Part shown: in pieces, positions 42,387 through 51,332 of the stretch
Layout: the number at the start of each line of letters is the position of its first letter
Position numbering within the stretch: the first letter of the stretch is position 1
Assembly (NCBI RefSeq): GCF_019456655.1
Contig: NZ_CP080332.1
Coordinates: 4,712,001-4,776,000, forward strand
From: Mycolicibacterium diernhoferi
GTDB lineage: Bacteria > Actinomycetota > Actinomycetes > Mycobacteriales > Mycobacteriaceae
Length of the DNA stretch: 64,000 nt
Direction of reading: 5' to 3'
Made by a program: the position numbers and the translations under genes
Notes under the pieces: model-generated
Told to the model about the DNA's origin: nothing
The model's input: the letters and a program-made list of their open reading frames with translations, nothing else
The model's database searches: none

Positions 42387-43793
42387 ATGACCGACAGCGA
42401 CGTCGAGTACCGCATCGAACACGACACCATGGGTGAGGTCCGGGTTCCGGCCAAGGCCCTGTGGCGGGCGCAGACCCAGCGGGCAGTGGAGAACTTCCCG
42501 ATCTCGTTCCGCGGTCTGGAGCGCACGCAGATCCGCGCGATGGGCCTGCTCAAGGGTGCCTGTGCCCAGGTGAACAAGGACCTGGGCCTGCTGTCGGCGG
42601 AGAAGGCCGACGCCATCATCGCCGCCGCGGCCGAGATCGCCGCCGGCTTGCATGATGACCAGTTCCCCATCGACGTCTTCCAGACCGGGTCGGGCACCAG
42701 CTCGAACATGAACGCCAACGAGGTCATCGCCTCCATCGCGGCGGCCAACGGCGTCACGGTGCACCCGAACGACGACGTCAACATGTCGCAGAGCTCGAAT
42801 GACACCTTCCCCACCGCCACTCATATCGCGGCGACGGAAGCGGCTGTGCGCCATCTGATCCCGGCCCTTGAGGTGCTGCACGAGTCGCTGGCCGTGAAGG
42901 CGAAGCAGTGGCGCACCACGGTCAAGTCCGGCCGCACCCACCTGATGGACGCGGTCCCGGTCACCCTGGGCCAGGAGTTCGGCGGTTACGCCCGCCAGAT
43001 CGAGGCCGGCATCGAACGCGTCAAGGCGACGCTGCCCCGCCTCGGTGAGCTGGCCATCGGCGGCACCGCGGTCGGCACCGGCCTCAACGCCCCCGACGGC
43101 TTCGGCGCCAAGGTGGTCGAGGTGCTGGTGAACCAGACCGGTTTGGCCGAATTGCGCACCGCCGCCGACTCTTTCGAGGCGCAGGCGGCCCGCGACGGGC
43201 TGGTGGAGGCGTCCGGCGCGCTGAAGACCATCGCGGTATCGCTGACCAAGATCGCCAACGACGTCCGCTGGATGGGTTCGGGCCCGCTGACCGGCCTCGG
43301 CGAACTCCAGCTGCCCGACCTGCAGCCGGGTAGCTCGATCATGCCCGGCAAGGTCAACCCGGTGCTGCCCGAGGCGGTCACCCAGGTGGCCGCGCAGGTG
43401 ATCGGCAACGACGCCGCCGTGGCCGTCGGCGGCCTGTCCGGCGCCTTCGAGCTCAACGTGTACATCCCGATGATGGCGCGCAACGTGCTGGAGTCGTTCA
43501 CCCTGCTGTCGAACGTCTCGAAGTTGTTCGCCACCAAGTGCATCGACGGCCTGGTGGCCAACGAGGCACACCTGCGTGAGCTGGCCGAGTCCTCACCGTC
43601 CATCGTGACCCCGCTGAACTCGGCGATCGGCTACGAGGAGGCCGCCAAGGTCGCCAAGGAGGCCCTCAAGGAGCGCAAGACCATCCGGCAGACGGTCATC
43701 GACCGCGGCCTGATCGGCGACAAGCTCTCCGAGGCCGAACTGGACCGCCGCCTCGACGTGCTGGCGATGGCGAAGGTCAAGCCGGGCGAGTAG
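42387..43793 (+). CDS. fumC: Class II fumarate hydratase
   Basis: 468 residues, full length. [16 protein letters not shown] (substrate site), the [14 protein letters not shown] block, [17 protein letters not shown] with the catalytic His region, and the superfamily signature [15 protein letters not shown] (mobile Ser loop) are intact. It converts fumarate to malate in the TCA cycle and needs no Fe-S cluster. AAAGGA lies eight bases before the ATG. A strong intrinsic terminator follows. Confidence 0.98.
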   Translation: MTDSDVEYRIEHDTMGEVRVPAKALWRAQTQRAVENFPISFRGLERTQIRAMGLLKGACAQVNKDLGLLSAEKADAIIAAAAEIAAGLHDDQFPIDVFQTGSGTSSNMNANEVIASIAAANGVTVHPNDDVNMSQSSNDTFPTATHIAATEAAVRHLIPALEVLHESLAVKAKQWRTTVKSGRTHLMDAVPVTLGQEFGGYARQIEAGIERVKATLPRLGELAIGGTAVGTGLNAPDGFGAKVVEVLVNQTGLAELRTAADSFEAQAARDGLVEASGALKTIAVSLTKIANDVRWMGSGPLTGLGELQLPDLQPGSSIMPGKVNPVLPEAVTQVAAQVIGNDAAVAVGGLSGAFELNVYIPMMARNVLESFTLLSNVSKLFATKCIDGLVANEAHLRELAESSPSIVTPLNSAIGYEEAAKVAKEALKERKTIRQTVIDRGLIGDKLSEAELDRRLDVLAMAKVKPGE

Positions 43794-43801
43794 CCCTCCC
43801 C

Positions 43802-43859
43802 CGCGAGCAATCGCGAATGGCCCCCAAAATTCCGATTTTGGGGGCCATTTTCGTCTTTT
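43802..43859 (+). terminator. Strong intrinsic terminator after fumC
   Basis: AATGGCCCCCAAAAT (43,816-43,830) and ATTTTGGGGGCCATT (43,835-43,849) are perfect 15-base complements with a TCCG loop, followed by TTCGTCTTTT. A smaller stem CGCGA-GCAA-TCGCG (43,802-43,815) with a GNRA-type loop lies directly before it. The U-rich tail makes this the most canonical terminator in the window. Confidence 0.92.
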
Positions 43860-43875
43860 CGGTAAAGATGTGGGG

Positions 43876-45156
43876 ATGACCGCGACCACCACCGCGACCA
43901 CTCCGCGCCGGGCCGCAGTCGCCAGTTTCATCGGCACCACCGTCGAGTTCTACGACTTCCTGATCTACGGCACCGCGGCCGCTTTGGTATTCCCGAAGTT
44001 GTTCTTCCCCAGCGCTTCCCCGGCCGCCGGGGTACTGCTGTCCTTCGCCACCTTCGGCGTCGGGTTCGTCGCCCGGCCGTTGGGCGGAATCGTGTTCGGG
44101 CACTTCGGCGACCGGCTGGGCCGCAAACGGATGCTGGTGTATTCGCTTCTGCTGATGGGCGGTTCGACCGTCGCGATGGGCCTGCTGCCCACCTACGCCC
44201 AACTCGGCGTCGCGGCACCGCTGCTGTTGACGCTGCTGCGGTTGCTGCAGGGCTTCGCGGTCGGCGGCGAATGGGGCGGGGCGACCCTGATGGCCGTCGA
44301 ACACGCACCCCCGCAGCACAAAGGCTTCTACGGCGCATTCCCGCAGATGGGCGCGCCGGCCGGTACCGCCGTCGCCACCTGCGCGTTCTACGTGGTGTCC
44401 CAGTTGCCCGACGATCAGTTCCTGTCCTGGGGTTGGCGGATCCCGTTTCTGGCCAGCGCGATTCTCATCGTGATCGGCCTGGTGATCCGGTTGTCGTTGA
44501 CCGAGAGCCCGGATTTCGCCGTCGTACAGGAGCGGTCGGCGGTCCTCGCACTGCCGATCGCCGAGGCCTTCCGCCGGCACTGGCGTCAGATCCTGCTGGT
44601 GGCCGGCGCCTACCTGTCCCAGGGCGTGTTCGCCTATATCTGCGTGGCCTATCTGGTGTCCTACGGCACCACCGTCGCCGGAATCGGGCGCACCGAAGCC
44701 CTTTTCGGTGTCCTCGTGGCGGCGGTGGTCGCGGTGGGAACCTACCCGGTGTTCGGGGCGCTCTCGGATCGGGTGGGCCGCAAACCGGTGTTCGTCGGCG
44801 GCGTCATCGCGATGGGTGTGGCGGTGCTGCCGACATTCGCCCTGATCGACACCGGCCGGCCCGGACTGTTCCTGGTGGCGCTGGTGCTCATCTTCGGGTT
44901 GGCGATGGCCCCGGCCGCCGGGGTGACCGGCTCGCTGTTCAGTCTGGTGTTCGACGCCGACGTGCGCTACAGCGCGGTGTCCATCGGGTACACGCTGTCC
45001 CAGGTCGTCGGCTCGGCGTTCGCGCCGACCATCGCCGTCGCCCTGTACAGCGCCACCGGCAGCAGCGATTCCATCGCCGCCTATCTCATCGGCGTTTCTG
45101 TGATTTCGGTGATTGCGGCGGCACTGCTGCCGGGAAGGTGGGGACGGAGTCCATGA
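43876..45156 (+). CDS. MFS transporter, metabolite:H+ symporter type
   Basis: 426 residues with 12 predicted helices. FIGTTVEFYDFLIYGTAAAL at the N-terminus, RPLGGIVFGHFGDRLGRKRM (MFS loop motif), GEWGGATLMAVEHAPP and the second-half loop ALSDRVGRKPVF place it in the metabolite:H+ symporter group (proline/betaine, shikimate or alpha-ketoglutarate carriers). The substrate cannot be read from the sequence. GTG 43,870 is an alternative start. It lies just after the fumC terminator and overlaps the next gene by 4 bases. Confidence 0.93.
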   Translation: MTATTTATTPRRAAVASFIGTTVEFYDFLIYGTAAALVFPKLFFPSASPAAGVLLSFATFGVGFVARPLGGIVFGHFGDRLGRKRMLVYSLLLMGGSTVAMGLLPTYAQLGVAAPLLLTLLRLLQGFAVGGEWGGATLMAVEHAPPQHKGFYGAFPQMGAPAGTAVATCAFYVVSQLPDDQFLSWGWRIPFLASAILIVIGLVIRLSLTESPDFAVVQERSAVLALPIAEAFRRHWRQILLVAGAYLSQGVFAYICVAYLVSYGTTVAGIGRTEALFGVLVAAVVAVGTYPVFGALSDRVGRKPVFVGGVIAMGVAVLPTFALIDTGRPGLFLVALVLIFGLAMAPAAGVTGSLFSLVFDADVRYSAVSIGYTLSQVVGSAFAPTIAVALYSATGSSDSIAAYLIGVSVISVIAAALLPGRWGRSP

Positions 45157-45596
45157 CCGATGACGACATGACCGATGCCGAACTGAGGATCCGGGTCGGT
45201 GTCGGCCACCTGATGGCCAGCTACCAGTATCTGGCCGACACCGGCAAGGTCGAGCGGTTGGCCCAACTGTTCGCTCCCGACGGGGTGCTGGAGATCGGGG
45301 ACGAGAAGTGGGTGGGTCCCGAGGCGATCCTGGCGATGTTCGTCGACACCGCGCAGCGGTTCACCGCTGCCGACTTCCTGCCCGCCCGCCATCATCTGAG
45401 CTCGATCTACATCGAACCCCGCCCGGACGGCAGCGCGAGAACCTACGCGTGCTTCCAGTTCATCGGTACCCGGGGGCTGGACCACTGGGGCACCTACCGC
45501 GACACCGCCATACCCGGGCCGGACGGCTGGCTGTTCGCGCACCGGCGGGTGATCACCGAGGGCTTCGCCGCAGGCTCGCGGCTCAGTCCGGCTTGA
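45153..45596 (+). CDS. SnoaL/NTF2-like domain protein
   Basis: 147 residues with the cone-shaped NTF2 pattern: a helical start (LMASYQYLADTGKVERLAQL), FAPDGVLEIGDEKWVGPEAI, then beta strands with RHHLSSIYIEP and HWGTYRDTAIPGPDGWLFAHR. The W-x-F-x-x-R-x end is common in SnoaL_4-type enzymes and in gamma-hexachlorocyclohexane dehydrochlorinase relatives. Coupled to the MFS gene (ATGA overlap), so it may act on the transported compound. The reaction is unknown. Convergent with, and overlapping, the PRC-barrel gene by 14 bases. Confidence 0.8.
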   Translation: MTDDDMTDAELRIRVGVGHLMASYQYLADTGKVERLAQLFAPDGVLEIGDEKWVGPEAILAMFVDTAQRFTAADFLPARHHLSSIYIEPRPDGSARTYACFQFIGTRGLDHWGTYRDTAIPGPDGWLFAHRRVITEGFAAGSRLSPA

Positions 45597-46062
45597 CGCC
45601 CGGCTCCTCACCTTCGGGCTCCTCACCTTCGGGCTCCTCACCTTCGGGCGCGTAGGCCGCCGTGTTGATCGCGGTGCCGCCGATACCGGCCGCCGCCGAG
45701 GCGATGTTCAGGGTGGCCGAGTGCGGGGCCGGCGGTTCCGGCGCCTGCGGTTGGGGTTCGTCGAGCCGGTAGTGCCGCGACAAGCTCTCGGCGTCCTCGA
45801 CCGTCACGCCTGCACCGACCCGGACCGTCGGCGCCTCCTTGACGGCCTGCTTGGTCACCGTGACCGTGACGGCACGGCCTTCCTGTCGACAGCCGGCCAG
45901 CGGCACCAAAGTCTGTGACATCCCGAGGAATCCGGTGTTCACCTCGCCCCACTTCGGCACCCGGGTCGGTCCGTCCACGAACAGTTTCCGGATCCTGCCG
46001 ATCTTCTGTCCGTCCACGTCGTAGGCGACCGCACCGACGTACTTCTCTACCAACGTCGTCAT
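45583..46062 (-). CDS. PRC-barrel domain protein with EGEEP repeats
   Basis: 159 residues. Residues 1-80 form a PRC-barrel-like domain (VGAVAYDVDGQKIGRIRKLF, then VPKWGEVNTGFLGMSQTLVP). A Pro-rich linker, a hydrophobic Ala/Gly stretch (LNIASAAAGIGGTAINTAA) and a C-terminus of three tandem EGEEP units follow. PRC barrels bind other proteins or RNA. The extreme C-terminus is shared, on the other strand, with the end of the SnoaL-like gene. Function unknown. Confidence 0.8.
   Translation of the reverse strand: MTTLVEKYVGAVAYDVDGQKIGRIRKLFVDGPTRVPKWGEVNTGFLGMSQTLVPLAGCRQEGRAVTVTVTKQAVKEAPTVRVGAGVTVEDAESLSRHYRLDEPQPQAPEPPAPHSATLNIASAAAGIGGTAINTAAYAPEGEEPEGEEPEGEEPGVKPD
45602..45649. repeat. 15-base tandem repeat, three copies
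   Basis: GGCTCCTCACCTTCG occurs three times without change at 45,602-45,646, followed by a partial unit. In the PRC-barrel gene it encodes the repeated EGEEP. Exact identity at the DNA level suggests recent expansion by slippage, so copy number may vary between strains. Confidence 0.95.
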
Positions 46063-46136
46063 GGAGCACCCCTATCCGATTGATCCGTCTTCGCCCGTTC
46101 GGATAGCCGTCACCCGCCGTCGGCAAACATCGCCGT

Positions 46137-46179
46137 TTGTGGAGCCTTGGCCGGAATGGTTCCGGACAAGGCTCCACAA
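46137..46179 (-). terminator. Long hairpin downstream of phoH2
   Basis: A 20-base arm (46,137-46,156) pairs with 46,160-46,179 with one mismatch and a 3-base loop. It begins 8 bases after the phoH2 stop in the minus direction. No U-run follows on either strand, so it fits the U-less terminators proposed for mycobacteria. Confidence 0.7.
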
Positions 46180-46186
46180 CTCACGC

Positions 46187-47500
46187 TCAGGGCAGGGCGT
46201 TGGGGCTGATCTCCTCCAGCATCTCGGTGACCAGCGCGGCGATCGGGGACCGCTCACTGCGCATCAGGGTGATGTGCGCGAACAACGGGTGCCCCTTGAG
46301 CTTCTCGATGACGGCGGCGACACCGTCATGCCGGCCGACCCGCAGATTGTCGCGCTGGGCGACGTCGTGGGTGAGCACCACCCGCGACCCCGATCCCAAC
46401 CGGGACAGCACCGTCAGCAGCACATTGCGTTCCAGCGACTGCGCCTCGTCGACGATGACGAACGAATCGTGCAGCGACCGGCCGCGAATGTGGGTGAGCG
46501 GCAAGACTTCCAGCATGCCGCGGGAGAGCACCTCCTCCAGCACCGCCGGGCTGGCCAACCCCTCCAGGGTGTCGAAGACGGCCTGCGCCCACGGGCCCAT
46601 CTTCTCGCTCTCGCTGCCGGGCAGATAACCCAGATCCTGGCCGCCCACCGCGTAGAGCGGCCGGAAGACCACGACCTTGCGTTGGGTGCGCCGCTCCAGC
46701 ACGGCCTCCAGCCCCGCGCACAGCGCCAGCGCCGATTTACCGGTGCCGGCCTTGCCGCCGAGGGAGACGATGCCGACCGACTCGTCGAGCAGCAGATCCA
46801 GCGCCACGCGCTGTTCGGCGGACCTTCCCCGGAGGCCGAACACCTCGCGATCACCACGAACCAGCTGCACCCGCTTGTCGGGGTTCACCCGGCCCAGCGC
46901 CGAGGAGTTACCGCCCAGCAGCCGAACACCGGTGTGGCAGGGCAGATCCCGCGCCGTGGCCAGGTCCAGCTCGCCATCGGCGAAGATCGTGTCGACATCC
47001 TTGGCGGACACCTCGAGTTCGTCCATGCCGGTCCAGCCCGAGGTCACCACGTCCTGGGCGTGATACTCGTCGGCGGCCAGCCCGACCGCGCCGGCCTTGA
47101 CCCGCAGCGGGATGTCCTTGCTCACCAGCGTGACCAGTTTGCCCTCGGCGGCCAGGTTGGCCGCGACCGTCAGGATGCGGGCGTCGTTGCTGTCGTTACG
47201 GAAACCCGCGGGCAGCACCGAGGGGTCACTGTGGTTGAGCTCGACCTGTAACGTGCCGCCCTCGGTCCCGACCGGAATCGGCTGGTCCAGCCGCCCGTGT
47301 TCCAGACGTAGGTCGTCGAACAGACGCAGGGCCTGGCGGGCGAACCAGCCAAGCTCGTGATGGTGCCGTTTGGCCTCCAACTCGCTGATAACCACGAGAG
47401 GGACGACCACCTCATGCTCGGCGAACCGTGTGCATGCCCAGGGATCAGACAGCAGCACGGAGGTGTCGAGCACGTAGGTCCGGATCGGCGAATCGGTCAC
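46187..47500 (-). CDS. phoH2: PhoH2: PIN ribonuclease domain fused to PhoH helicase
   Basis: 437 residues. The N-terminal PIN domain (about 1-150) has [13 protein letters not shown] with the first acidic residue, [14 protein letters not shown] and LVSKDIPLR. The C-terminal PhoH ATPase has Walker [13 protein letters not shown] at about 245-257 and Walker [10 protein letters not shown] at about 345. Mycobacterial PhoH2 has been reported as a sequence-specific RNA helicase and ribonuclease, controlled by a small upstream partner, PhoAT. A candidate for that partner overlaps the start here. Same position as Rv1095. Confidence 0.96.
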   Translation of the reverse strand: MTDSPIRTYVLDTSVLLSDPWACTRFAEHEVVVPLVVISELEAKRHHHELGWFARQALRLFDDLRLEHGRLDQPIPVGTEGGTLQVELNHSDPSVLPAGFRNDSNDARILTVAANLAAEGKLVTLVSKDIPLRVKAGAVGLAADEYHAQDVVTSGWTGMDELEVSAKDVDTIFADGELDLATARDLPCHTGVRLLGGNSSALGRVNPDKRVQLVRGDREVFGLRGRSAEQRVALDLLLDESVGIVSLGGKAGTGKSALALCAGLEAVLERRTQRKVVVFRPLYAVGGQDLGYLPGSESEKMGPWAQAVFDTLEGLASPAVLEEVLSRGMLEVLPLTHIRGRSLHDSFVIVDEAQSLERNVLLTVLSRLGSGSRVVLTHDVAQRDNLRVGRHDGVAAVIEKLKGHPLFAHITLMRSERSPIAALVTEMLEEISPNALP

Positions 47501-47630
47501 GAGGCGCTCCTAGACCCCCGCGGCCCCGCGGAAGCGTTTCGGCGGGCACCGCGGTACCGAGGACCGGGGCCGGTCCCGTTCTCGCGAAAAGATCGGTACC
47601 GCCCGGACAGCAAAGCAATTCGCTAGCCAT
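47445..47630 (-). CDS. Candidate PhoAT-like small ORF overlapping phoH2
   Basis: A 61-codon ORF with ATG at 47,630 overlaps the first 56 bases of phoH2 in another frame. It begins [17 protein letters not shown] and ends in an Arg-rich segment. Published work on mycobacterial phoH2 describes an antitoxin-like gene, phoAT, in exactly this overlapping position. TAGCGT (47,639-47,644) eight bases upstream could be its -10. I have not been able to compare it with PhoAT sequences, so both coding status and identity are tentative; it could instead be a leader peptide. Confidence 0.5.
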   Translation of the reverse strand: MASELLCCPGGTDLFARTGPAPVLGTAVPAETLPRGRGGLGAPRDRFADPDLRARHLRAAV

Positions 47631-47699
47631 CGGAATCGACGCTACTCCCGGTCAACGGGGTGCGCCGGGCAGGCGCGCCGGGCCAACCGGCACAACAGG

Positions 47700-48527
47700 T
47701 TACGCGCTGGTGAACTCTTGTAACTCTGGTTCCTGGCCGAGGCCCCAGGCCGCGATCTGGTCGGCGATCACCTGGCGCTTGGCCGCATCGTCGAAGATGC
47801 CGGCCTCGGCGACCACGGCGCGCTTGTCGGCGTAGGCGTCGATGTCACCGCCGACGACGTCGAACGCGGCGGCCCGCGACGCGATGGCGGCGATCGTCTC
47901 TTCCCGAGCGGTGCCCAGGCAGTGCGCGACCAGGTTGCCGAAGAACTCCGTGTGGCGTTCCTCGTCGGCGGCGATCCGGCCCAGCAGGCCCTTCAGGGTG
48001 GGCTCCGGAGCCTGGGCCTCCAGGTTGCGGGTGAACACCGCATGCGAGCGCTCGAAGAACGCCATGAACACCAGCGTCTCGATCTGGGTCAGGCGGTCGG
48101 CGCGGTAGCCCTTCATCACGTGCTCGACGCGGACGTCTTCGTTGGCGGCCGGGTCGACTTCCCGGGTGACCACCAGGTAGTTGCGCAGCGCGATGGCGTG
48201 CAGATGCTCTTCGGCGGTCCACCGGCCCAGCCAGCGTCCCCACCTGTCCTCGAGGATGAAGTGCTCGACGAGTTCGCGGTGGTGCGCGGCGAGGTTGTCC
48301 TTGGTGATCAGCAGGATCTCGCAGGCATCGGTCACCGGCTTGGGCAGCGTCACATCGGACGGCTCCCAGTCCTTGCCGCCGAGGAAGGCGAAGTTCTCGC
48401 CCTGGTCGAACGGCACGTAGTCATGCCCATACCAGGGTGCCTCGGTGGCGAGGTGCCGTGACAGGTTCTCCGCCACGACCGGCTCGAGTTCGAGGGTCAG
48501 CGCATTCGCAACGGGTTTCTCAGCCAT
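47700..48527 (-). CDS. desA2: Acyl-ACP desaturase DesA2
   Basis: 275 residues from the ATG at 48,527. Ferritin-like diiron ligands are visible in [20 protein letters not shown] (the EEHLH box) and [11 protein letters not shown] (the second E-E-x-x-H). It belongs to the plant-type stearoyl-ACP desaturase family; M. tuberculosis DesA2 (Rv1094) is essential and linked to mycolic acid precursor synthesis. A -10 box (TACAGT) seven bases before the ATG with no ribosome binding site suggests a leaderless mRNA. 199 bases separate its end from phoH2, most of them taken by the candidate phoAT. Confidence 0.95.
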   Translation of the reverse strand: MAEKPVANALTLELEPVVAENLSRHLATEAPWYGHDYVPFDQGENFAFLGGKDWEPSDVTLPKPVTDACEILLITKDNLAAHHRELVEHFILEDRWGRWLGRWTAEEHLHAIALRNYLVVTREVDPAANEDVRVEHVMKGYRADRLTQIETLVFMAFFERSHAVFTRNLEAQAPEPTLKGLLGRIAADEERHTEFFGNLVAHCLGTAREETIAAIASRAAAFDVVGGDIDAYADKRAVVAEAGIFDDAAKRQVIADQIAAWGLGQEPELQEFTSA

Positions 48528-48534
48528 GAAAGTA

Positions 48535-48540
48535 ACTGTA
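48535..48540 (-). promoter_or_regulatory. Putative leaderless promoter of desA2
   Basis: On the minus strand TACAGT (TANNNT) is followed by seven bases (TACTTTC) and the desA2 ATG. Confidence 0.55.
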
Positions 48541-48593
48541 ACCCGTCGACACACGTTCCTCGAAATTGCGTCCCGCGTGTCAAGCCACGGAGG

Positions 48594-50060
48594 TCAGAGG
48601 GTCAGCCCGGGGTACAGCGGGTTGGCCTCGAGGATCTCCGCCGACGCCGCGTGCACCCGGTCGGCCACCCCGTCGGCCAGCGTGTACTTGGCCTTGGAGG
48701 GGCCATTCGAGGCCGCGGTCGGCTGGGTGTTCTTCAGCACCTCGACCACCAGGTCGGCGACCCGGTCGAACTCGGCGGCGCCGAATCCGCGGGTGGTCAG
48801 CGCCGGGGTGCCGAACCGGATGCCGCTGGTGTACCAGGCCCCGTTGGGGTCGGCCGGGATGGCGTTGCGGTTGGTGACGACGCCGGCGTCCAGCAGCGCG
48901 GACTCGGCCTGCCGGCCGGTCAGCCCGAACGAGGTCACGTCCAGCAGCACCAGGTGGTTGTCGGTGCCGCCGGTGACCAGCGTGGCGCCCCGCTTGAGGA
49001 AGCCGTCGGCGAGCGCCTTGGCGTTGTCGGCGACGCGCTGCGCGTACTCCCGGAACGCGGGCTGGCGGGCCTCGGCCAGCGCGACCGCCTTGGCCGCCAT
49101 CACGTGGCTCAGCGGACCGCCCAACACCATCGGGCAGCCCTTGTCGACGGCGGGTGCGAACTCCTCGGTGGCCAGCACCAGGCCGCCGCGCGGGCCGCGC
49201 AGCGACTTGTGCGTGGTGGTGGTGGTGACGTGGGCGAACGGCACCGGGTCCTCGTCCCCGGTGAACACCTTGCCGGCCACCAGACCGGCGAAGTGCGCCA
49301 TGTCGACCATCAGGGTGGCGCCCACCTCGTCGGCGATCTCGCGCATCTTGGCGAAGTTCACCCGGCGCGGGTAGGCGGAGTAGCCGGCGACCAGGATCAG
49401 CGGCTTGAACTCGCGGGCGGCCGCGGCGACGGCGTCGTAGTCGATCAGCCCGGTCTGCGCGTCGGTGCCGTAGCTGCGCTGGTGGAACATCTTGCCGGAG
49501 ATGTTGGGCCGGAACCCGTGCGTCAGGTGCCCGCCGGTGTCCAGCGACATGCCCAGCAGCCGCTGGTTGCCCAGCTTGTTGCGCAGCTTCTCCCAGTCCG
49601 CCTCGGACAGGTCGTTGACGTGCTTGGCGCCCATTTCGGCCAGTCCGGGCGCCTCGATGCGGGTGGCCAGGATGGCCCAGAACGCCACCAGGTTGGCGTC
49701 GATGCCGGAGTGCGGCTGCGCGTAGGCGTAGGGGGCGCCGAACAGTTCGCGGGCGTGCTCGGCGGCGAGCGACTCGACGGTGTCGACGTTCTGGCAGGCG
49801 GCGTAGAACCGATGCCCGACGGTGCCCTCGGCGTACTTGTCGGAGAACCAGGTGCCCATGGTCAGCAGCACGGCCGGGGACGCGTAGTTCTCGCTGGCGA
49901 TCAGCTTGAGCGAGTCACGCTGGTCGGCAAGCTCTTTACGGGTCGCGGCGGCCACGCGGGGTTCGACGGACTCGATCACGGCCAGCGCGGCCCGGTAAGC
50001 CTCGCTGGCGGTGGCGGCGTACTCAACGCCCGGAGCGGTCAACGACGAGTCGGCAGTCAT
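48594..50060 (-). CDS. glyA: Serine hydroxymethyltransferase, long form
   Basis: 488 residues. [62 protein letters not shown] and the PLP lysine in [15 protein letters not shown] identify SHMT, which makes glycine and 5,10-methylene-THF. It is about 60 residues longer than the usual 425-residue mycobacterial GlyA1. The extra part is an N-terminal lead and an insert at about residues 135-165 ([20 protein letters not shown]), and the sequence differs strongly from what I remember of Rv1093. A TAGGCT box six bases before the ATG suggests a leaderless mRNA. Confidence 0.95.
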   Translation of the reverse strand: MTADSSLTAPGVEYAATASEAYRAALAVIESVEPRVAAATRKELADQRDSLKLIASENYASPAVLLTMGTWFSDKYAEGTVGHRFYAACQNVDTVESLAAEHARELFGAPYAYAQPHSGIDANLVAFWAILATRIEAPGLAEMGAKHVNDLSEADWEKLRNKLGNQRLLGMSLDTGGHLTHGFRPNISGKMFHQRSYGTDAQTGLIDYDAVAAAAREFKPLILVAGYSAYPRRVNFAKMREIADEVGATLMVDMAHFAGLVAGKVFTGDEDPVPFAHVTTTTTHKSLRGPRGGLVLATEEFAPAVDKGCPMVLGGPLSHVMAAKAVALAEARQPAFREYAQRVADNAKALADGFLKRGATLVTGGTDNHLVLLDVTSFGLTGRQAESALLDAGVVTNRNAIPADPNGAWYTSGIRFGTPALTTRGFGAAEFDRVADLVVEVLKNTQPTAASNGPSKAKYTLADGVADRVHAASAEILEANPLYPGLTL

Positions 50061-50066
50061 GGGGTC

Positions 50067-50072
50067 AGCCTA
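50067..50072 (-). promoter_or_regulatory. Putative leaderless promoter of glyA
   Basis: TAGGCT (TANNNT) on the minus strand ends six bases (GACCCC) before the glyA ATG at 50,060. Confidence 0.5.
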
Positions 50073-50093
50073 TCGCCCTGGCGATGGCCGTCC

Positions 50094-51302
50094 TCAGCGC
50101 AGGCTGGACGGGATCAGCGGCTCGTCGAGCAGCCGGCCGAACCGCTCGGTCAGCGACACTTCGGCCGGCCGGTCGTCCAGCCAGGCCTTCAGCAACCGGT
50201 ACCCCTCGACGTAGGTGCTGGTGTAGGCCCGCCACAGCGGCGAGGACAGGAATCGCAGCATCTGCCGGGCCCGCTCGTCGCTGACCAGCAGCCAGCGGCT
50301 CAGATAGGCGGCGACGTCGTCGACGTCACGGTGCTCGTCGTGCAGCATCAATGCCGCGTCCTGGCGGACGTCGGCCAGCGCGGCCGCGGCCTCGGAGATG
50401 GCCGCCGAGCGTTCCCCGTCGAACCGCAGCCCCAGATCGGCATAGATCTCGGACGCCCAGGCGCCCCAGTCCGGCCCTTGCACCGCGTACAGCGCCAGAT
50501 CCGCCAGCCCCTCGGCCATCAGGCACTGGGGGGTGTTGACCAGGAAGATGGTCTGCTCGTCCTGGTTCTTGCCCTCCACCAACCCGAATTCCTTGCGGCA
50601 ATGCTCGGTGTGGTGGCCGGGATAGGACTCGTGTGCGACCAGCCGTGGCAGGTTCGACATCTGCTGTTTGAGGTCGGCGTTGACCGCCACCGTGGACTGG
50701 TAGTTGCCCTTGTAGTAGTTGAACCCCGACCACGGTTTGTCGGTGACGACCTCGTAGGTGATGGTCTCGCCGTCGGGCAGCGGGTAGGTGGCGCGCACGG
50801 TGTCGCGCAGCGCCGAGGAGAACGCGTGGATGCTCTCCTCCAGGCGCTCCGGCGGGATCTCCTCGGCGGCGCGGTAGGCCTGCAGGCGCTGGGCCAACGG
50901 GCCGCTGCCGCCCAGAGCCTCGTCGAGGCGGCGGTGCGCGTCGCGGTACCGGTCGGGGTCGCCCTTGGCGATGTCGACGTCGAAGTATTCGCGGACCTCT
51001 TCGACGAATCCCACGTCCTGTCCGGCGAACTTGCGGCCCGCGCAGGCCAGCGCCTTGAGGTGCGCGGCCAGATAACCCGAACGCTGGGCATCCAGCCCGT
51101 CGGCGTGCGGCACCTCTTCCAGCAGCCGCTGGGCTTGACGAGCCAGGTCGGCCGGGTCCGGGGTGGGCTCGTCGGCGACCTGGCGACGCAGCGCCGCATC
51201 CCCGGTGAAGGAGTCCACATAGCCCTCCTCGACCCGGTCGAAGCGCAACCCGAGGAGCAAGTACTCACGGATCAACGTGCCGGAATCCATACCCGCGTTC
51301 AT
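50094..51302 (-). CDS. DUF885 family metal-dependent hydrolase
   Basis: 402 residues from the ATG at 51,302; a longer frame overlaps panK and is rejected. The zinc-site motif is [12 protein letters not shown] (His-Glu ... His-His-x-x-His) at about residue 180-195, and [20 protein letters not shown] supplies a further Glu. DUF885 proteins have a thermolysin/M32-like helical fold and some members are aminopeptidases or esterases. At 402 residues it is shorter than many members (about 550-600), having mainly the catalytic half. No signal peptide. Divergent from panK, with 30 bases between start codons. Substrate unknown. Confidence 0.88.
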   Translation of the reverse strand: MNAGMDSGTLIREYLLLGLRFDRVEEGYVDSFTGDAALRRQVADEPTPDPADLARQAQRLLEEVPHADGLDAQRSGYLAAHLKALACAGRKFAGQDVGFVEEVREYFDVDIAKGDPDRYRDAHRRLDEALGGSGPLAQRLQAYRAAEEIPPERLEESIHAFSSALRDTVRATYPLPDGETITYEVVTDKPWSGFNYYKGNYQSTVAVNADLKQQMSNLPRLVAHESYPGHHTEHCRKEFGLVEGKNQDEQTIFLVNTPQCLMAEGLADLALYAVQGPDWGAWASEIYADLGLRFDGERSAAISEAAAALADVRQDAALMLHDEHRDVDDVAAYLSRWLLVSDERARQMLRFLSSPLWRAYTSTYVEGYRLLKAWLDDRPAEVSLTERFGRLLDEPLIPSSLR

Positions 51303-51309
51303 TCCGACA

Positions 51310-51315
51310 ACGTTA
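51310..51315 (-). promoter_or_regulatory. Putative leaderless promoter of the DUF885 gene
   Basis: TAACGT (TANNNT) on the minus strand ends seven bases before the ATG at 51,302. Confidence 0.5.
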
Positions 51316-51332
51316 GATGCAAGACTGACCAC

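Noticed and set aside
48651..51332. A plus-strand open frame that would extend pantothenate kinase by about 890 residues
   Set aside because: It is antisense to glyA and the DUF885 gene, has an Arg/Gln/Val-rich composition typical of GC shadow frames, and the panK family begins at 51,333.
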